DNA from: Candidatus Zhuqueibacterota bacterium
GTDB lineage: Bacteria; BS750m-G25
NCBI GenBank assembly: GCA_016783505.1
Contig: JADHWK010000025.1
Coordinates: forward strand, 1-30,058
DNA length: 30,058 bases
Reading direction: 5' to 3'
Shown here: one piece after another, positions 7,774 to 14,922 of the stretch
Layout: every line of letters begins with the position of its first letter
Position numbering within the stretch: the stretch's first letter is position 1
Notes under the pieces: generated by a model
The model's input: the letters and a program-made list of their open reading frames with translations, nothing else
The model's database searches: none
Told to the model about the DNA's origin: nothing
Program-made: the position numbers and the translations under genes

Positions 7774-8463
7774 ATGAAGAAATCCTTTACCATTCATGAT
7801 CTACCGATTTCCGAACGTCCTAGGGAGAGGTTATTGAAGCTGGGTTCGGAAGCCCTGTCCGCCCAGGAGATTCTGGCTCTGATTCTGGGTCGGGGGGTAT
7901 CCGGGGAGTCGGTGATGGTCACCGCCCAGAGGCTGCTCTCCCGGTTCGGTAGCCTTCAGGCCATTGGCAGCAGCAGTGTTGAAGAGCTTTCCCAAGTGCG
8001 GGGGATCGGGCTGGCCAAGGCCGCCCAGATCAAGGCTGCCTTTGAGCTGAGCAAAAGGGTCGGGGGGTATCCGGAGACCGAAAAAAGATTGACTGTCAAA
8101 ACCCCAGAAGATGCGGTGAAGCTGGTGCGAAATAGGTTGAAGGATAAGAAAAAGGAATATTTCCTGACCCTACTCCTGGATTCTAGAAATAAGCTCATCC
8201 GAACCGCTGAGATCTCCGTGGGCAGTCTGAACGCCAACATTGTCCATCCCCGGGAGGTTTTTAAGGAGGCCATCTCCGCCTCGGCAGCGGGGGTCATCTT
8301 GGTCCATAATCATCCATCGGGGGACCCGGCCCCATCCGAGGACGACATTAAGATTACGAAAAGACTGGTAGAAGTGGGAAAGGTGATGGATATTGACGTT
8401 CTCGATCACATCATCGTGGCTGGGAAGGATTATCTGAGTATGAATAATAAAGGATTGATTTGA
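7774..8463 (+). CDS. radC: RadC family JAB/MPN-domain protein
   Basis: The 229-residue protein has the standard RadC layout: an N-terminal helical/HhH part (about 1-100, with EELSQVRGIGLAKAAQIKAAFEL) and a JAB/MPN metalloprotease-like fold (about 105-229). The JAMM metal motif is complete, HNHPSGDPAPSEDD at residues 178-191. RadC was once linked to repair of radiation damage, but that role is doubtful and its true activity is not known. It is transcribed divergently from the response regulator, so the 7673-7773 gap should hold back-to-back promoters. A GAAAGGCG stretch lies about a dozen bases before the ATG. Confidence 0.92.
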   Translation: MKKSFTIHDLPISERPRERLLKLGSEALSAQEILALILGRGVSGESVMVTAQRLLSRFGSLQAIGSSSVEELSQVRGIGLAKAAQIKAAFELSKRVGGYPETEKRLTVKTPEDAVKLVRNRLKDKKKEYFLTLLLDSRNKLIRTAEISVGSLNANIVHPREVFKEAISASAAGVILVHNHPSGDPAPSEDDIKITKRLVEVGKVMDIDVLDHIIVAGKDYLSMNNKGLI

Positions 8464-8553
8464 TATTGTTATATCAAATGTCAAATAAAAGCCAAATGTT
8501 CTGAATTTAATGACAGGAAAAATACCAGTACACAGTTTGGATTTTGGTTAATT

Positions 8554-9210
8554 ATGAATATTAAAGAAAAACACCACAGGCGTTCAATCAGGTTGAAAGA
8601 TTATGATTATTCGCAACCTGGTGGGTATTTTATTACGATCTGTTTACAACACCGACAATGTTTATTAGGCGAAATTGTGAAACGGGAAATGAAATTGAAT
8701 GCCCCCGGTAGGATGATTGAAAAATGGTGGATGAAAATACCCGTTAAATTTCCGGGAACTGAAATTGACGAGCATATAATCATGCCCAACCATTTTCATG
8801 GTAACGTAATGATTGTAGGGGCAGTCCCACGTGTCTGCCCGAATAATATACGTATTTGCCAAAATGATAGGGGCGAACCCATGTGTTCGCCCCTACGGGA
8901 CAATGATAGCAAACGTAGGGGTTCACCCCTACCAAAAATCATACAATGGTTCAAAACAATGACAACAAATGAATACATTCGTATGGTAAAAAATGCAGGG
9001 TGGATATCATTTCAAGGCAAATTATGGCAGCGCAATTATTACGAACACGTCATCCGAAATGAAGATGAATTAAATCGAATTCGTGAATACATCATCAACA
9101 ACCCGTTAAGATGGGAATACGATAGAGACAATCCTGATGGAAAACCTGAAAAGGCAGAAAATAAATTCTGGAAGGATTTTGTCCGAGGTGTGAAGATAAG
9201 AGACCATTAG
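8554..9210 (+). mobile_element. REP-associated tyrosine transposase (RAYT, Y1/IS200-like HUH enzyme)
   Basis: The 218-residue protein has the RAYT signature: RRSIRLKDYDYSQPGGYFITICLQ at the N-terminus, the HUH motif H80-F-H82 in IIMPNHFHG, and a catalytic tyrosine in WQRNYYEH (Y162 or Y163), followed by IRNEDELNRIREYIINNPLRW. Such enzymes nick single-stranded DNA at REP palindromes and are usually single-copy domesticated genes, not active insertion sequences. The segment between the HUH motif and the tyrosine (about residues 88-128) is encoded by DNA full of palindromes, listed separately. It is AT-rich outside that insert. No terminal inverted repeats or target duplication were found around it. 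It lies between radC and the MetV-MetF gene and looks independent of both. Confidence 0.9.
8815..8932. repeat. Three REP-like palindromes inside the RAYT coding region
   Basis: Palindrome 1 (about 8817-8840) pairs GGGGCAG with CTGCCC. Palindrome 2 has a perfect 11 bp stem, TAGGGGCGAAC (8868-8878) with GTTCGCCCCTA (8885-8895), around a six-base loop. Palindrome 3 is GTAGGGGT-TC-ACCCCTAC (8915-8932). All share a GTAGGGG core. They keep the transposase frame open and encode a low-complexity insert rich in Arg, Pro, Cys and Ser. Confidence 0.75.
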
Positions 9211-9249
9211 TAAATTGTACGAAGGACTAATTTGAACTAGGAATTGAAA

Positions 9250-10893
9250 ATGATCGTAACCGAAAAAAAACCCTTCGATGAGATATTAAGATCACTGGAG
9301 GGGGAGGAAAAGATATTCATCGTCGGCTGCGGGGACTGCGCTGACCTGGCTCAGACAGGGGGGGAGAAGGAGGTGGAGGATATGGCGGTCAGGCTGGCGG
9401 AAAAAGGCAAGGAAGTGGTGGGGACTTTTGTAAGTGAGGGCCCCTGTCACGTTCTGCGGACAGCCCGAGAACTGCGAACCGTCTCTGAGGAGTTGAATTT
9501 AGCGGACTCGGTACTCGTCTTGGCCTGCGGCGCCGGGATTCAGACGATCGCTGATCTGGTGGACAAACCTGTCCACCCGGGGCTGAATTCCCTGTTTCTG
9601 GCTAATGTCAAGCGCTACGGCTGGTTTGAGGAGCGGTGCAGCCTGTGCGGGGAATGTGTGCTGGACTTTACCGGGGGAATCTGTCCCGTTACCCGCTGTG
9701 CCAAATCCTTAGTCAACGGGCCCTGCGGGGGGGCAGAGGAAGGCAAGTGCGAGATAGGGAACGGCCGGGAATGCGTCTGGCAGTTGATCTATGATCGGCT
9801 GAAGAAAAGAGGTCAACTGGACCGACTGTTGAAATATCAGGTAATGAAGGACTTTGAACGCTCCATCAAGCCGGGTGTGCTGGACCTGAGGGGGGAGACC
9901 CAGGATGAACGCAGTATCCGCATAGGGAATGCCGATCAGGCCCGGGCGTCCTGGCATCCCGAGTTCGAATTCGGGCACCGGAACTGGGAGATTCAACTTG
10001 AAAATGTAAGGCCCAGGGGACTGACGGAGCTACAAAAAGCCTTAGATGGGGACCGGTTCGTGGTGACCTGCGAGCTGGTGCCCCCCAAGGGGGTGGATGT
10101 AAACCAGGCCTTGCAGGATGCCCGCTCGGTGAAGGATTATGTTACCGCCGTCAACGTCAATGAAAATCCCTCTTCTAAGATGAGGTTAAACTCCCTTTCC
10201 CTGTGTCATCTTCTGGTGGAAGGGGGGATCGAACCCGTCTTTCACATCACCACACGGGAGCGGAACCGCTTAGCCCTGCAATCAGAGTTGTTAGGGGCCT
10301 ATGTGCTGGGGATCCGGAACGTGGTGGCCATGACCGGGGATCACCAGTCCATGGGGGATCATCGGGAGGTCAAACCGGTCTACGACTTAGATTCGGTGCA
10401 GCTCTTAAGACTGGCTATCGAACTTATGGGGGGGAAAGACTACAACATGAACAATCTGAATGGGGCGCCCCAATTTTACCTGGGGGGGGTTATCAACCCT
10501 GATTCCGATCTGCTTGAGCTTCAGATCATTAAGATGAGAAAGAAAGCCCGGGCCGGGGCCAGCTTCTTTATCACCCAGGCCATTTATGACCTAGAGAAGT
10601 TCTCCGATTTTCTGGATCAAGTGAAGGATGTAAAGGCCTATATTATCGCCGGGATCATCCCCCTTAAGTCGGCCCGGATGGCCCGGCATATGAACGCAAA
10701 TATCCCCGGTATTCATGTTCCCGAAGGATTGATCGAGAGAATGGAAAAGGCCCGGGATAAGGGGGTTGAAGGGGTAGCCATTGCCCGGGATCTGGTCCGG
10801 GGCTGCCGGGACCTGTGTCAGGGGGTGCACCTGATGCCCATCGGGTGGTATGATAAGGTGCCACAGATTCTTGAAGGGATTGTATCCGTTTAA
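9250..10893 (+). CDS. metF: Fused MetV-MetF: corrinoid/FeS-type MTHFR partner domain plus 5,10-methylenetetrahydrofolate reductase
   Basis: A 547-residue fusion. Residues 1-205 match the MTHFR_C/MetV family, with many conserved cysteines: C27 and C30 (GCGDC), C93, then C130, C133, C136, C145, C150, C159, C167 and C175, probable Fe-S and zinc ligands. Residues 255-545 are a MetF TIM barrel, with catalytic Glu E275 in CELVPPKG and a folate/FAD region including NVNENPSSK and VVAMTGDHQ. In acetogens, MetV and MetF are separate subunits of the ferredoxin- or NADH-linked reductase; the fusion suggests a Wood-Ljungdahl-type or anaerobic C1 pathway, but no other such genes are in the window. The ATG at 9250 is chosen over a TTG two codons upstream because AGGA sits seven bases before it. 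Confidence 0.88.
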   Translation: MIVTEKKPFDEILRSLEGEEKIFIVGCGDCADLAQTGGEKEVEDMAVRLAEKGKEVVGTFVSEGPCHVLRTARELRTVSEELNLADSVLVLACGAGIQTIADLVDKPVHPGLNSLFLANVKRYGWFEERCSLCGECVLDFTGGICPVTRCAKSLVNGPCGGAEEGKCEIGNGRECVWQLIYDRLKKRGQLDRLLKYQVMKDFERSIKPGVLDLRGETQDERSIRIGNADQARASWHPEFEFGHRNWEIQLENVRPRGLTELQKALDGDRFVVTCELVPPKGVDVNQALQDARSVKDYVTAVNVNENPSSKMRLNSLSLCHLLVEGGIEPVFHITTRERNRLALQSELLGAYVLGIRNVVAMTGDHQSMGDHREVKPVYDLDSVQLLRLAIELMGGKDYNMNNLNGAPQFYLGGVINPDSDLLELQIIKMRKKARAGASFFITQAIYDLEKFSDFLDQVKDVKAYIIAGIIPLKSARMARHMNANIPGIHVPEGLIERMEKARDKGVEGVAIARDLVRGCRDLCQGVHLMPIGWYDKVPQILEGIVSV

Positions 10894-10936
10894 CTATGTG
10901 AATTGGACAATGGATTAGAAGGTATTAGAATGGGAG

Positions 10937-11045
10937 AGCAGGGGTGCAAGGGAGCTGAGGAGCAAGGGAGAATCGGTCAGGCGCCCGACTGAAAGGGGAT
11001 AGGAATTCTTTCCCCTCTGCTCCCCAGCCCCTCCGCTCCTCTGCT
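10937..11045. repeat. Imperfect inverted repeat with a shared 25 bp core, in the 10894-11086 spacer
   Basis: The purine-rich arm at 10937-10971 (runs of AGCAGGGG, GGGAGC, GAGGAGC) is loosely complementary to the pyrimidine-rich arm at 11011-11045 (TCCCCTCTGCTCCCC, CTCCGCTCCTCTGCT). Between them, at 10970-10994, is a sequence containing AATCGGTCAGGCGCCCGA that recurs at 20230-20254. The purine arm also resembles 7108-7125 downstream of the response regulator (GGGAG(C/T)TGAGGAGC). It may act as a terminator-like hairpin or be a decayed small mobile repeat. Confidence 0.55.
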
Positions 11046-11086
11046 GTTTTCTAACTTAAGATGACTAAACAGCTACAAAGGATTTA

Positions 11087-12733
11087 ATGAAAAAACATTC
11101 AGTTTTCGTTTTTTTGGCCAGTATTGCCATCGGTTATGCCCAGATTCAGTATGAAGAAGGGGATTGGGTCAGCTATACCGATTCCCGGTATCTGACCGGG
11201 GTGGATGTGGGCGAAACCTATGTTTACTTTGCTGGTATGGTGGGGATATTACGCTACCATCGCTATCGGAATGCCTGGGATTTGCCCTTCACCGCCCTGC
11301 GGACCTCAATAGAGAGCCGGCCCTTAGGGGGGGTGGAAATTGTGGCTTACGATCCCGATACCGACTACCTCTGGGGAACAACCACCCAGGGGCTGGTGGT
11401 CTATGATCCCATCCGACAGCGCTGGGATGTCCATCCGTACACCAAACTCGGGCTCCCCGGTCAGATTAAAGCCATCGGGGTGGGTCAGAACTATATTTGG
11501 TTAGAGTCCGGGGAAAATTATTATTACGGGAACAAACAGGTGGGGGGCTTCTTCCCCGTTAGTTCTGAACAGGAGATGAAAGAATTAGACCCAGTTATAA
11601 AAATGCACTATGCCCCGGGTCGGATTTCGATGGAATTTCCAACCCTTTTTATGGATAGAGGGTATCTGTTTTTCAATGAGGGCTATATTACCGACCGAAA
11701 CCTCCGTCGGTTTTACATTACCAATTACGCCTACGATGACTGGGGCAACCTCTGGTTGACCACGAAGGGATTGGGGGCCGCGGTGGCTGATCTTAAGGGC
11801 AAGAGGCTGACCCTTCTGGAATTTGGCCCCATAGGGGGGGATGTTCGGGCTCTGGCACTGGACGGGAATAGTATGTGGATGGGGGGATTCTCCGGCAGTT
11901 CCGGGAGCATGGGGATCTCAACTTGGGAACGGGGTTTGGGGAGGTGGATCTATTACGAAGCCTCCTACCTTATGGGTCTTCAGAGCGACCAGGTCTGGGC
12001 CATCCAGCCCGATGGGAAGCTGATGTGGGTGGGAACAGAAGAGGGACTTTCGGTTTACGACAAAAAGAAGGGTAATTGGAGAACGTTTACAACCTTTGAC
12101 AATCTATGGGGTAACCGAGTGCGGGCGGTGGCTCCCGATGGGGATTCGGTTTGGGTGGCCACCGACATGGGGATCAATATCTTCCTTAAACATCCGGAGG
12201 ATTCGAAAAAGAAATTTAAGATTGAAAGGATAAAAGATAATCGCCTGACCAATCTTACCATTTACGACTTGGCAGCGGAAAGGGATTACGTGTGGGCGGC
12301 CACCGACCTGGGACTTTTCCGTTATCACAAAAGGCTGAAGGTCTGGGGGTTTGTGGAGGGGAAAACGGGTACTCCGGCCTGGTCAGTAAGGACGATTTCT
12401 GTCAGCCCCGATGAGGTCTGGCTGGGGACGGAGACCGGGGTGGTTCGTTTCGATAAAAAAACCGGGGAATGGTCATCCTACCCAGCAGGGACCGTTCAGC
12501 CTTACGGTCCGGTGAACGATGTGGTAGCGGACCAGAAAAACGTCTGGGTGGCCCGGGATGATGGGGTGATAAAATACGACCGGGGGCGAAACTACTGGCA
12601 TCATTATACCGAAGCGGACGGCCTTGTTGAGAACCGGGTTCATGTTGTCCTGCTGGAAGGGGACACCGTATGGTTCGGGACCCGAAGGGGGTTGACCCGC
12701 TTTAACTGGGCCAAATATGCCTCACGTGATTGA
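11087..12733 (+). CDS. Secreted Reg_prop/WD-like beta-propeller protein
   Basis: The 548-residue protein starts with a signal peptide (MKKHSVFVFLASIAIGYA, cleavage likely before QIQYEEG). The rest is built of repeats of about 45-60 residues with the pattern W-V/L-G-T-x-x-G-L-x-V/R-Y/F-D-x-x-x-x-x-W, for example WVGTEEGLSVYDKKKGNW, WAATDLGLFRYHKRLKVW, WLGTETGVVRFDKKTGEW and WFGTRRGLTRFN. These are the two-component-regulator-propeller (Reg_prop) repeats, giving one or two beta-propellers. Unlike hybrid sensor kinases there is no membrane segment or kinase domain, so this is a free periplasmic or exported propeller, probably for binding a ligand or partner. It is the last gene before the AT-rich island. 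Confidence 0.8.
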   Translation: MKKHSVFVFLASIAIGYAQIQYEEGDWVSYTDSRYLTGVDVGETYVYFAGMVGILRYHRYRNAWDLPFTALRTSIESRPLGGVEIVAYDPDTDYLWGTTTQGLVVYDPIRQRWDVHPYTKLGLPGQIKAIGVGQNYIWLESGENYYYGNKQVGGFFPVSSEQEMKELDPVIKMHYAPGRISMEFPTLFMDRGYLFFNEGYITDRNLRRFYITNYAYDDWGNLWLTTKGLGAAVADLKGKRLTLLEFGPIGGDVRALALDGNSMWMGGFSGSSGSMGISTWERGLGRWIYYEASYLMGLQSDQVWAIQPDGKLMWVGTEEGLSVYDKKKGNWRTFTTFDNLWGNRVRAVAPDGDSVWVATDMGINIFLKHPEDSKKKFKIERIKDNRLTNLTIYDLAAERDYVWAATDLGLFRYHKRLKVWGFVEGKTGTPAWSVRTISVSPDEVWLGTETGVVRFDKKTGEWSSYPAGTVQPYGPVNDVVADQKNVWVARDDGVIKYDRGRNYWHHYTEADGLVENRVHVVLLEGDTVWFGTRRGLTRFNWAKYASRD

Positions 12734-12792
12734 GGGGAAATTTTCAATAAAAGCATTTGGTTCTGATTAATAAAGTTCGATTTTTTCGGAAG
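12734..12792 (+). repeat. Left copy of short sequences repeated on both sides of the GNAT/amidohydrolase cassette
   Basis: GGGGAAATTTTCAATAAAAG at 12734-12753 resembles GGGAAATTTTTCAACAAAAG at 14466-14485, and AAAGTTCGATTTTTTCGGAAG-like sequence at 12772-12792 resembles 14580-14600 (about 19 of 21 positions). Order and orientation are the same in both places. They bracket the island genes at 12902-14453. Confidence 0.5.
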
Positions 12793-12901
12793 GAGAAATG
12801 GGCGAAGTTATTCGTCAATCCAATAGTTATGCAAAAGCCTGAGTAATATTAACAAGCAAAGCCGTAAGTTATGATGACAAGATTTAAAGGAGTGATTAAT
12901 A

Positions 12902-13678
12902 ATGGAAAGAATAGAGATAATTGATACGAATGCAGACAATATTCTTGAATACGGAGTCTGCGGGTACAAAAATATTAAGAGAGCAGGATACACAGAAAAG
13001 ATTGAGTGGTTAAAAGATCGTTTCCAAGAAGGTATGAAAATAAAAACATTGTTATCAGATAAGGACGGAAATCAAGGTATGATCGAATACATTCCAGGTG
13101 AATATTGCTGGAGACCGGTTGAAGCAAGTGGATATATGTTTATTCACTGTATATTTCTCGGTTTTAAACGTGCTTACAAAGGGAAAGGTTATGGTTCGCT
13201 TTTAGTGGATGAATGTTTAAAAGATGCTAAAAAAGAAAATTTGTATGGGGTTGCTGTGGTAACTCGTAAGGGGTCATTTATGGTGGGTAAGGAATTATTC
13301 GTAAAAAACGGTTTTGAGATTGTTGATACGGCGCCACCTGATTTTGAGTTACTAGTGAAAAAGTTCAATAAAGACACACCTACACCGAAATTCAAAGGAG
13401 ATTGGCAGAAAAGACTGAATCAATATGGCAAAGGCCTAACGATAATTAGAGCAGACCAATGTCCTTACACAGTTAAAAATGTTAAAGAAATAAGTGATAC
13501 TGCAGAGAAGGAATACGGAATAAAACCAAAAATAGTTGAATTAAAAAATTGCGAGGAAGCCCAAAATAGCCCATGCGCGTTTGGAACCTTCTGTATAATA
13601 TATAATGGAAAAGTGATTGCGGATCATCCCATAAGTAATAAAAGGTTCATCAATATTATGAATAAGGTTTTAAAATGA
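12902..13678 (+). CDS. YoaP-like GNAT acetyltransferase with C-terminal thioredoxin-fold domain
   Basis: The 258-residue protein has an N-terminal GNAT fold (about 1-155) with the acetyl-CoA loop GFKRAYKGKGYGSLLVDECL (88-106) and a C-terminal YoaP-type domain (about 160-258) that resembles a thioredoxin fold, with CPYT at 187-190 where a redox CxxC would sit and two more Cys pairs near 217-231. The natural substrate is not known for this family. A strong AAGGAG at 12885-12890 precedes the ATG. Codon use is clearly AT-rich compared with the genes at 11-12.7 kb, which suggests acquisition by transfer. The stop overlaps the ATG of the amidohydrolase by four bases, so the two were once a translationally coupled operon. 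Confidence 0.82.
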   Translation: MERIEIIDTNADNILEYGVCGYKNIKRAGYTEKIEWLKDRFQEGMKIKTLLSDKDGNQGMIEYIPGEYCWRPVEASGYMFIHCIFLGFKRAYKGKGYGSLLVDECLKDAKKENLYGVAVVTRKGSFMVGKELFVKNGFEIVDTAPPDFELLVKKFNKDTPTPKFKGDWQKRLNQYGKGLTIIRADQCPYTVKNVKEISDTAEKEYGIKPKIVELKNCEEAQNSPCAFGTFCIIYNGKVIADHPISNKRFINIMNKVLK

Positions 13679-14453
13679 TACTGCTTAAGAATTGTTTTTA
13701 CGTTGCTACCTTTAATGATAGAGAAGATGAGCTAAAAAACCATGACATTTTGATCAGGGAAAATGTTATAGAAAAGATAGCTCCTGCCATACAGTTATTC
13801 CCCCAGGAGTTAATGAACACCGAGGTGATAGACTGCTCCCGGTTTCTGGTAATACCCGGAATGATCAACACCCATCACCATCTTTTTCAAACGCTTACAA
13901 GGAATCTTCCCGGGGCGCAGAACGCAAAACTCTTCGACTGGCTTGTTTATCTTTATCCCATATGGGGGCGCATGGATGAGGAGGCCATTTATTATTCCAC
14001 CCTTCTGGGGAGCGCTGAACTGCTGAAAACCGGTGCCACTACAACCACAGACCAGATGTACCTGTATCCTGAGGACTTCAAAGGTGACATGATGGGAATT
14101 CAGTTTGAAGCGGCTGCGAGGGCCGGAATACGATTTTCTCCCTCAAGGGGATCTATGACAAGGGGCGAAAGTGATAGGGGGCTGCCCCCAGATCATGTGG
14201 TTCAAAACACCGAAGAGGTGATCAGAGACATGGTGAGGGTGCAGACCTTGCCCTGTATGATATGTTTAAACTCCAGTACGCGGGTGCGCTTGAAGATCCC
14301 CTTGCCGCCATCGTTTTTTCAGGTTATAACCATGAAACGGCGTATACGATCGTGAATGGAGATGTTGTTGTCAGGGAAGGGGAAATTGTGGGCTATGATG
14401 AAGAGGAGATTGTTGAGAGGGTGAATGCGATGGCGGGAAGGATTGTGGGATAG
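13675..14453 (+). pseudogene. Amidohydrolase (8-oxoguanine/hydroxytriazine deaminase-like) broken by an internal deletion
   Basis: The first ~186 residues read as the N-terminal half of a metal-dependent amidohydrolase: LVIPGMINTHHHLFQTLTRN with the metal H-x-H (H67, H69), then GATTTTDQMYLYPED. Near 14230 the reading frame changes. The C-terminal end of the same family continues in another frame from 14232 to the stop at 14453: GADLALYDMFKLQYAGALEDPLAAIVF and TAYTIVNGDVVVREG. Family members are about 450 residues; the two parts add up to about 260, so around 190 middle residues, with the remaining metal ligands, are missing. The product from the ATG runs out of frame to 14355 and should be inactive. 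A start-to-stop overlap ties it to the YoaP-like gene. Confidence 0.82.
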
Positions 14454-14465
14454 ACGATAATCGAA

Positions 14466-14600
14466 GGGAAATTTTTCAACAAAAGACTTGATTCTTTCCA
14501 ATTATTTTTGTAACATAATCCTCAGCGTGAGAGAACATATTTTTTAAAAAAGCCTTCAAAGGCTTTTTCGTGCTTTAAGAAAGTTCATCTTTTTCGGAAG
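14466..14600 (+). repeat. Right copies of the cassette-flanking sequences, with a terminator between
   Basis: 14466-14485 and 14580-14600 match 12734-12753 and 12772-12792 respectively, in the same order, but the distance between the two blocks is larger here because 14486-14579, including the hairpin at 14546-14568, lies between them. This could mark duplication of a gene border during insertion of the cassette. Confidence 0.5.
14546..14568 (+). terminator. Rho-independent terminator after the amidohydrolase remnant
   Basis: An A-rich left arm with GCCTT, a one- to four-base loop and AAGGCTTTTT form a compact hairpin with a T run at its 3' end, 93 bases after the stop at 14453. The A tract on the other side makes it potentially bidirectional. 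Confidence 0.75.
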
Positions 14601-14612
14601 AAATTAATGTAA

Positions 14613-14705
14613 GGATCACGTGTGGCTATTGGTCAGACACAAGCTGGTCGGTATCTGCGTGTTATTTATGTACCGGACCCAGAGCCTAAAGATGAAGCAG
14701 AATAA
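14613..14705 (+). pseudogene. BrnT-like toxin remnant (C-terminal fragment)
   Basis: After an in-frame stop at 14610-14612, this frame reads GSRVAIGQTQAGRYLRVIYV and then PDPEPKDEAE before TAA at 14703. The GQTxAGRYLxVxY block is the conserved core of BrnT/DUF4258-type ribonuclease toxins, but the N-terminal half (about 50 residues) with its usual catalytic residues is absent. It overlaps the ATG of the antitoxin-like frame at 14692, the usual toxin-antitoxin order in this family. The call rests on a short match. Confidence 0.5.
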
Positions 14706-14844
14706 ATTTCCACCCGGATGGGACGAAAACCGAGTCCGTCGTGTTTTAGCCAATTACGAGCGTCAGACCGAAGAGGAAGCCTTAGCAGGAGATAAAGCAG
14801 CGGGTCAGGGAAGCAGCGGACATCCTGGGCAAGATTCAAATTAA
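14692..14844 (+). CDS. BrnA-like/CopG-type antitoxin-like small protein, 3' end altered
   Basis: The 50-residue frame starts with KQNKFPPGWDENRVRRVLAN and continues YERQTEEEALAGDKAA. This is the start of a common small antitoxin-associated protein found beside BrnT/DUF4258 toxins. Intact members go on with an acidic helix and a VPxxLVPxVRELI-type tail. Here the tail is replaced by an unrelated Gly/Ser/Gln-rich sequence (GQGSSGHPGQDSN), so a frameshift or fusion near 14795 probably destroyed the C-terminus. The ATG at 14692 is inside the toxin remnant. Function is unlikely to be retained. Confidence 0.5.
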   Translation: MKQNKFPPGWDENRVRRVLANYERQTEEEALAGDKAAGQGSSGHPGQDSN

Positions 14845-14905
14845 GAAATTTGAATTAACTTATGAGGGTAAAGAACGGGAAGAAGATGTCCCTACACATA
14901 GCTGA
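14786..14905 (+). pseudogene. Unassigned gene-end fragment before the restriction-methyltransferase gene
   Basis: In a second frame across the end of the antitoxin-like gene, an open stretch encodes REAADILGKIQIKKFEL followed by TYEGKEREEDVPTHS and a TGA at 14903-14905. The amphipathic pattern and codon use look like real coding sequence, but I do not recognise the protein. It may be the 3' end of a gene lost by deletion, joined to the antitoxin remnant near 14790. Confidence 0.3.
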
Positions 14906-14922
14906 CAGGTAAGTGAGGAACA

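Noticed and set aside
8815-8932. CRISPR array
   Set aside because: The three palindromes differ in length and sequence and have no regular spacers, and they lie in an open reading frame.
14620-14691. Upstream extension of the antitoxin-like gene (start at 14620)
   Set aside because: The extension is the toxin remnant read in another frame; the conserved part begins at the ATG at 14692.
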